This document shows, piece after piece, positions 57,797-64,000 of a DNA stretch of 64,000 nt; the first letter of the stretch is position 1, and each line of letters opens with the position of its first letter. The notes beneath the pieces are model-generated. The model saw nothing but the letters and a program-made list of their open reading frames with translations, searched no databases and had not been told where the DNA came from. The DNA is from Morchella semilibera (Eukaryota; Ascomycota; Pezizomycetes; Pezizales; Morchellaceae), in assembly GCA_009192285.1 (NCBI GenBank), contig WBVU01000004.1, forward strand, positions 558,001-622,000, read 5' to 3'. Both the position numbers and the translations under genes were made by a program.

Positions 57797-59803
57797 TATG
57801 GAGATAGGTAGTGTACTATATCGTCCAAGGTACCAGAGCTGGTTTTAGGAAGTAAGTCCGTTCTACGGAGACGGACTAGGCTGAATGGCTGGGGCGTGAT
57901 CTGGGAAGGGTGAAGCTTTTGATCTGATAACAACGAGCTGAAGATAGAGGCGGTGGGGTAACTGTGGAGAGGGGTTGGCGTTGATAGATGGTGGGTGAGT
58001 CTTGAGTTGAGGAGGGGAGGAAGGGGAGAAAAGGTGACGGCAGAGGGGAACTTTCGAAGGGAGGTGTGGTGGAGCAGTTCCAGTGGAGGTGTGAGTGAGG
58101 CTGGGCGATGCAACAGACGCTTAGTTATGCGGCGGAGGTTTGCTGAACTTCGATTAGGCTGCCCCACCCACTTATGATGTCCCGTCGCGGCTCAACTACT
58201 ACCTACATATATTTACCTATAATATTGTGCCTACATGTAGAGTCCTACTCTACATACTACGTACGAGCTTCACCCGAATCAGATTCGGCCGAGCTCAAGG
58301 TTTACCGGAAATCCAGTATGTAATATTAGTGATGATATCAATAGATCCCGGTTACCATTCTTACCCCACAGGCTGCAACTCAGGGTCTACATACTTACTA
58401 CGACGTGGTAGAAGAGTCGGGTTACACAAAAAAAAGAAGCCTGAAACACCACACAAATTCCCGAGATCCTTATCTTGACGCTCCGACGCGTTGCATCTTT
58501 AGAGGGTGAAATAAGCTCCTCAGCAAAAAAACAAACATATCCCCGAGAATCACTGTATCAATGATTGAGAAAACATCAATGTTCTAGCCTACATGACAAA
58601 CGTCACACCAAAATTTACCAAACTATAACCTTTTCCCACGCAATAGGGTATTGGGTTTCTGAGATACTAGGAATATGCAGATATAAATAGTTAGGTTGGT
58701 CGGGGTTGGAGCAATTCGTAAAATTTGCTAAGTCCCGTAGTCAAGTCGGGGTCTTGGCAAGGTTCGCACCCCAAAAAATTACTAGTTGGAAATGGCCATT
58801 TTGATATATTTTGTGTGGAATCTGATAACCTACGACCAAGAACTCTACATACATCTATATGGTATTAAAATTTATCCTATAGTTATAAATTATATATACG
58901 GGGTATTATTTCTGCGATATGTGCTCTACAGGATCAGATTAAACGTGTAAAGTACCAAAAAAGGGGGTGGGATCACTACTGTATTCCCGTCGATACGCTA
59001 GTAATGCGGTAAGAATACAGTATTGGTACAGTATTTTTCCTCCAATGCCAGTTTAGTTCGGTATTCGCCACTGAATTCTGTAGTTTCATCCCGTTTTTCA
59101 TACTGTATATTGTATATTTGCCGTATTTGAAACCTACACCACAACTGCTCTAAGCGCCACACGGTGGTATTCACGGTGATAACCATGTGTAGCATTGGCA
59201 CGGTTAGAGACCCAATTGTTTTCAGGTTTATTGTTAAGGATTAATATGTATAGATAACCACGTGCGGTGGGGTTACCTATCCCGTACACACATGAACTGT
59301 AAGCAAATTCTAAGTTGTATTGTAACTCCCACGAGTAAGACCGACATATATGTCCTTTGAATCGACATTTAGAATCCTCCATAAGGGGAGGGGTAAATGG
59401 GTTAGTAGCGGCATAGAAGATATGTGAAATGTAACAGAGAAGATATAAAGAGGGTAAGTAACATAAGAAACAGCATTGGTTTAGTTACCGGGTTGGGCTA
59501 ATTAGATAAAAATTCACGAGGCTGAAATATAAAGACCAAAAGGGGGGGGGGGGCAAAATAAATATCCAAAGCAACATACAAAGCAGAGTAACAAACATAA
59601 CGAGGGAGGGAAAAAAAAACGCCTAGACCAAACTACTTTCCCATAAATAACATCCATCCTACCAGAACGGAAAAAGATAAAGAAGGAAATGACTTGTACA
59701 AATTTTATGGTTCCCATGCGCTAAAGAAGGAAAAAATTGAAGATATAAAACTCCAGGTCTTGAAAAGGAAAAAAGAAAACAGTGGGTCATATTGATACAA
59801 CTA
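57797..59803. other. Intergenic, no gene seen
   Basis: About 2 kb. The first 350 nt are GA-rich on the + strand (CT-rich on the CUL1 sense strand), fitting the CUL1 promoter and leader. TACATGTA lies at 58232. A G12 tract at 59542-59553 lies downstream of the SRF1-like gene. The middle is AT-rich without supported frames. Confidence 0.55.
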
Positions 59804-61319
59804 TTATGGACGGGTGTTATTTCCCTTTGATACTCGCTCAACAAGTCTATATAGCTACAGTAAGCAAGCGTTCTTGTAAGATCGTCTTGTATGGGCTTCA
59901 AACCTGAACACACTAACTGTGAATGTAGAGACCCATGCGCATAGGGCTAAAAAAATGAATGCTGCAAGAGCTCGCTGTCGGTCACATATTGGAGAGGCAG
60001 TTCGAAGTTCCTGTAGCCGCATTAATACCTAAGATTATCGTTGCCATCGGCGAAAGCTTACGTTGCCATTACCACCAAAATCATCACCCGTTGCTGCGCT
60101 TCTACAGCTCCATCGCACATCATAGAGAGTGTCGAAAGCAAGAGACAGATTTGCAGAATCAAAAATGATAAATAGAAGATCGAGCATGACTATATATATA
60201 AATATATATGCAATCTGGTTAGAATACCTGGTAATGATCAACTGGCATGAAATATTGCGTACTCAATCTCATCTTTGCTTTAGGTGACCTTAGGCCCAAA
60301 GGTTTCCCTGAATATTCGTCGTATGTAATGTATATCAGGTATATTAAAGCAATCACGTCAACCACAATTGCCATGACTGTAGATGGTTTTTGGTCGAATC
60401 CATATTGGCTACTGAGCTGGAAAACATTGGATGCAAGAGCAAGTGCTAACAGCGATAGAACCCAAATAAGTGCCCGGAAAGTTAGAGGTACAGCCGGATT
60501 ATTTAATAGCATAATCTTGGCGCCTATTAGTACTAGTTCCTAATAAGATGGCATCACTATAGGCGGAACATACGTAGATTCGCTTGTACCAGATCCTCCT
60601 TCTCTTCGCGCTAATTAACAAGCCATCGTCATTGTCATCTGCAGAGTTCTCACGCTGACGATCAACATTTTCTGTATAGTTCCATGGTTTATCCAAAGTC
60701 TCCTGATCCAACCACTCACTCCCGCCCGCTGGAAGCTTTTCCGAATGTGATGTTGTCGGCGGGTGGCCTGTGACTTCGACAAAGTTTCTCCATCGGCTTG
60801 CGTGCTCAGGTAACCGGCCCATAGTTATGGGTGTCGTTTCCCGAACGGCATCGTATTGTGAGCGCTCCGGCGGCCGCCGGTGAGCCAAGGGAGGAGCTTC
60901 TATTAGATCGTGTTCATCTTCCTCTCGGCTCTGTACCCACGCTACACAGGCCCCATTAGCACCAAGATGTCCATCTTGTAAACGCATCAAAAAACAATCT
61001 TACAACGAGAGGGGAGCCAACTTGGTAGCGTCCGGACGTTTTTCCACTGCTGGGAATCACTCATGCCCCTGTCTGGTATAGTATTTACTGGAGAACTGAT
61101 AGACCGCGAAGATATCGAATTTACGGACGATGTAGGTCGGGCTGTTGATGTTCCTCCACCTATTCCGATGGTGAGAGGAGGAGGAGCTGACGGGCCATCC
61201 TGACGTTGGGACGAAGAAGGTCGATGCTGTAGATGCAGGTTGCTGTTCAACGAAGACGAAGCCACTTCGTCTTGGGCATGGTGTTGCTCATTATTGGTGG
61301 ATGACTGGATGGCAGCCAT
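59804..61319 (-). CDS. SRF1: SRF1-like regulator of phospholipase D
   Basis: Predicted exons (- strand): 61319-61004, 60974-60574, 60515-60263, 60189-60062, 60010-59904, 59846-59804, giving 415 residues. In yeast Srf1 is a membrane protein that activates the phospholipase D Spo14. The first 110 residues are Ser/Gln-rich and disordered. A conserved cytosolic block follows, with RWRNFVEVTGHPP and GGSEWLDQETLDKPWNY, then RRRIWYKRIY. Four hydrophobic segments come next: LTFRALIWVLSLLALALASN, MAIVVDVIALIYLIYITYDE, LDLLFIIFDSANLSLAF and ALAAFIFLALCAWVSTFTVS. The protein ends VFRLVERVSKGNNTRP. The ATG at 61319 was chosen; the frame extends upstream without another ATG. The family call rests on remembered alignment of the GKPLGLRSPKAKMRL region and the membrane topology. 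Confidence 0.8.
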
Positions 61320-62591
61320 GTGCACAGGGTGCGTGGGGAGGGACTTGCAATGGGGTGGAATTAACGGATCGGACAATGATCGACCGATAGTAACAAGGCG
61401 AGGCAATGCTGACTGCTAATGGGAGATGCAACGCTGGGCGGCTGTTTTCTTTTTTCCTGTGGCGAGATAGAGGAGAGTGAAGAGCCTGTAGATTGGATAT
61501 ACTATGATGCGTTATGTATGTACTTCGTTTTCCGTTTTTTTTTTCCCTTGTACCTACTCTATGTACACTACCTAGATACCTTTTTGTTGTGGGAACTGTG
61601 GGAACACTGAGTTACTGTGAACTGGGATAAGCGGAGGGGGGGCAATTACGTGTGCTGGAGAGACGGACAACGTCCGTTCGAAAGTCGGAAGAAAAGAAGG
61701 CTGTTACTCTAGAAGGCGGCAAGCCTCCAGTTTGCATAAGGATAGAAGGGAGTCGATTGGATGCGGAGGGGCATTGCCGAGTGATCGAGACAGTTAGTAA
61801 AGCAAGAGGTAAGCTCCTGCTGCTGCTGCACAGGGCAAGCAAGCAGATGGTTAGGCGATAGGCAGCTGTTGACACCCAAGGATGGTTGGCGGCTGGAGGA
61901 ATTCTGATTTCCTATTCCCTTCGTCTTCTTCCTTCTTCCTTCCCTCTTCCTACCGCTTTCCAAGGTCAGAAGGGATGATTCCAGGTTGAAACAGGATTAA
62001 AGGAACGCGTTCCGAGTTCAAATGTGGCTCGAGCCGCGTCAAGAACCTTGGAAGCACAACGTGACATATGTAGGGAATTACTACATGCAGTTGGTACGTA
62101 GCCCAGTTGAAGGAAATGAGCGTGGCTGGCATTAATAAGTAACACCCTTACACCCCTCACACGGCCCTAACCACCTCCGAGTTCAGCTCTGTTGCTTGCG
62201 CAAACATTTTCATACATTGCTCAGCCACAACCACACTCAATCAGGTACCGGGATGACGTTACTCTTTCGCCGCTCGCTCAACTTTATTCGTACCTCAACC
62301 TCCGCTGTATCCCCAGGGCAAAACAATAAAGTTAGTTAACAAGGGACAGGAAAAAGCCAAACACCGCTCATTGTAGGTATATATCTTTGCCCCTCTATCC
62401 TCGGCGTGTATAAGAAGCAGCCATGTACTGGGGATTTCAGTTCAAATTAAATTTAGCTAGAAGTTTGTGTATCTCTCACGTCCAGTTCGTCCAGTCCGCC
62501 TTCTCCCCATCCTTTTCTCTTTCTTCTTTTCTTTCTGCGTAAGGAAAGGAAAATATCCCCGTTCTCTCTTAAGCTTGCAGATTTTGCCAAG
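61320..62591. other. Divergent promoter region
   Basis: About 1.27 kb between the divergent SRF1-like and Mit_KHE1 genes. T/C-rich tracts occur at 61520-61550, 61905-61950 and 62500-62540; the last is probably the leader of the 62592 gene. No gene, repeat or RNA seen. Confidence 0.55.
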
Positions 62592-63768
62592 ATGCGACTC
62601 TATCTCATCCCGATCTCTACACGACGCACGCTCATCTACGGCCAGAGGCTGAATAAAATTACGCACCCCCATCCATCGCTTGCGGATAAGGCGTCAGCGT
62701 AGGTTTATGCGAAGAAAATGTAATATTGGGCACCCGCTAACCGTTAACCATCATGTAGACGGGCTGCCAAAGTGTGGTTATCATGGGTATGCGATTTTCT
62801 CTCCACTCCCCAGTTCCTTCTCTACACTTTACCCTCAGGAAATTTCATCACTGATGCAATCCCAAAAAAACAGGAAAATGGGAAGGCTAGCTGGCAGCGC
62901 TCACTCACGGATGCGGGGAATAGGCTTTTCAACAGGATACCCTATGAAGAATGGTGTGCCGGCCGTATAATTAAAGTTATTACCATTTGGGGTTCTTACT
63001 ATTCGCTCTAGGGGCCTAAAATCAATTCCCCCATTATCAGCACGCCGAAAACAGGACGAGACAGACCTCCAAAGGGTAGAAGTCATATACCCGCCATCGG
63101 TCATCAAAGAGAACAGAATTCCAGAAATAATTAAAACGCTAGCAACGGAGCGCAATGATATTCACCGTAGCCGGTTGATCTGGTCGATAGTTGGGATGCC
63201 CATAGTAGCGCCATTTGCTTTGGTTCCTATTATTCCCAACGTATGCATCCCTAGAGTCGATTGGTGGTATTATGGGACACTGATTTGTGTGCTCATTATA
63301 GATCCCATTCTTCTACCTTCTCTACCGAGGCAAGATTACCTAAAATAAACATAAAGAGAGTGGGGTTTCCGTGTATATTGACGCACCCGTCTAGCATTCT
63401 CCCACTGGAAAGCTCTCAGCGGCGCAAAACACCTTGAGTTCCTTGTTAACCGCCAACTCCTTCAACCTACCCCAGTAACAAAGCTTGACTCACTCTACCG
63501 TAACAAGCTCGAGACAGAGCTCAGAGGGAATATGCTGCTCAAAGATTCAGAAGAGATCATGCTAATCAACTCGAAGGATGCCCAAGAGGTAATATTGGCC
63601 CCACTTAGTTCCTACCTTCTTTTCTGATAACCGCCATAGATCGCAGCATCTATTGAAATTCCAGCGCTAGCTGCCGAGTGTGAACGTGCATGTACACAAG
63701 TGAGAGAGTCACTAAAGACTGCGCTAGAAAAAAAAAACCCAATTGGACGAGGGAAGGAATGTAGATAG
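62592..63768 (+). CDS. Mitochondrial K+/H+ exchange-related protein (Mit_KHE1 family)
   Basis: Predicted exons 62592-62698, 62759-62786, 62874-62953, 63012-63240, 63302-63329, 63395-63588 and 63640-63768 give 264 residues. The family (yeast Mdm10-independent factors such as Mrs7-linked exchange proteins; Pfam Mit_KHE1) affects inner-membrane K+/H+ exchange. The signature runs MRLYLIPISTRRTLIY at the start, ARAAKVWLSW, NRLFNRIPYEEWGLKSIP, then a hydrophobic stretch IVGMPIVAPFALVPIIPNIP and FFYLLYRAFSHWKALSGAKH. The junction between YLLYR and AFSHW needs a GC donor (CGAG|GCAAGA at 63330) with acceptor at 63394; without it the frame stops within five codons. The donor at 62954 (TG|GTGTGC) restores EEWGLKS exactly. 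The C-terminus is short, helical and charged. The exact biochemical role of the family is unsettled. Confidence 0.87.
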
Positions 63769-64000
63769 GGAGGTCGGTAGCCAATAGGAAGGGTAAAAGG
63801 CGCCTAAAACACAATTAAGCAGCTTTAAATCAATTATGTAAGATAGCTGTGTAGAGGGATAAATGGACGGGCAGATAGATGGAGCCTTGTAATGATATCC
63901 CATGAGGGTTCTAATCAGTTGAAAGGAAGTATAAAGTGGCCTACTTTAGCTGTATGCGGCAAGTCCGGTTGCTGTTTTCTTTCTTTCTTTTTCCCTCAAT
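63769..64000. other. 3' flank at right edge
   Basis: The 3' flank of the Mit_KHE1 gene up to the window edge. AT-rich, with a final T/C-rich run (TTTCTTTCTTTC). No gene seen. Confidence 0.6.

Overview
This window is nuclear DNA from a filamentous ascomycete (Pezizomycotina). Support comes from intron-dense genes with about 95 inferred introns of mostly 40-80 nt, and from fungal versions of Hog1, a group III G-alpha, saccharopine dehydrogenase (Lys1), Sct1-type glycerol-3-phosphate acyltransferase, an SRF1-like phospholipase D regulator and Avl9. Base composition is moderately AT-rich. A Pezizomycetes-like genome is a reasonable guess, but the sequence alone does not fix the class. All exon models were assembled by hand from splice signals, reading phase and remembered family conservation; no search was run.

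Layout: 1-1132 (-) is the 5' part of an unrecognised, disordered protein running off the left edge. 2845-4197 (+) encodes an AT-hook protein. 7136-8075 (+) is an SDT1-like pyrimidine 5'-nucleotidase. 8858-13139 (-) is avl9, with an apparent 1-nt frameshift and a repeat-rich C-terminus. 13875-15399 (-) is the Hog1 MAP kinase. 15.4-21.45 kb is a long gene-poor stretch carrying a dense cluster of the palindrome TACATGTA. 21455-22861 (+) is a group III G-alpha with an apparent +1 frameshift in an A7 tract. 24593-27888 (+) is glycogen phosphorylase. 28288-34442 (+) is the large B-block-binding subunit of TFIIIC. 35551-38170 (-) is Afg2/Drg1. 38613-39434 (-) is ARPC3. 39.4-45 kb is accessory-looking, with a MITE-like inverted-repeat element, an unrecognised 200-aa gene and a possible 60-aa gene. 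45082-47607 (+) is a GPAT. 49527-52120 (-) is Sec23. 52646-54189 (-) is Lys1. 54961-57796 (-) is cullin-1. 59804-61319 (-) is the SRF1-like protein. 62592-63768 (+) is a Mit_KHE1-family mitochondrial protein.

The genes are housekeeping and signalling loci with no evidence of a gene cluster or shared pathway. The functional threads are secretion (Avl9, Sec23), stress and nutrient signalling (Hog1, G-alpha), carbon storage (glycogen phosphorylase), lipid metabolism (GPAT, SRF1-like), RNA polymerase III transcription and 60S ribosome maturation (TFIIIC, Afg2), and lysine biosynthesis.

The most unusual signals are non-coding: about 30 copies of TACATGTA, none in a coding exon; a 373-bp inverted-repeat element packed with CCACYRGTGG dyads; four inferred GC-AG introns; and many G/C homopolymers of 10 nt or more. 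The last may be linked to the two apparent frameshifts as sequencing or assembly error.
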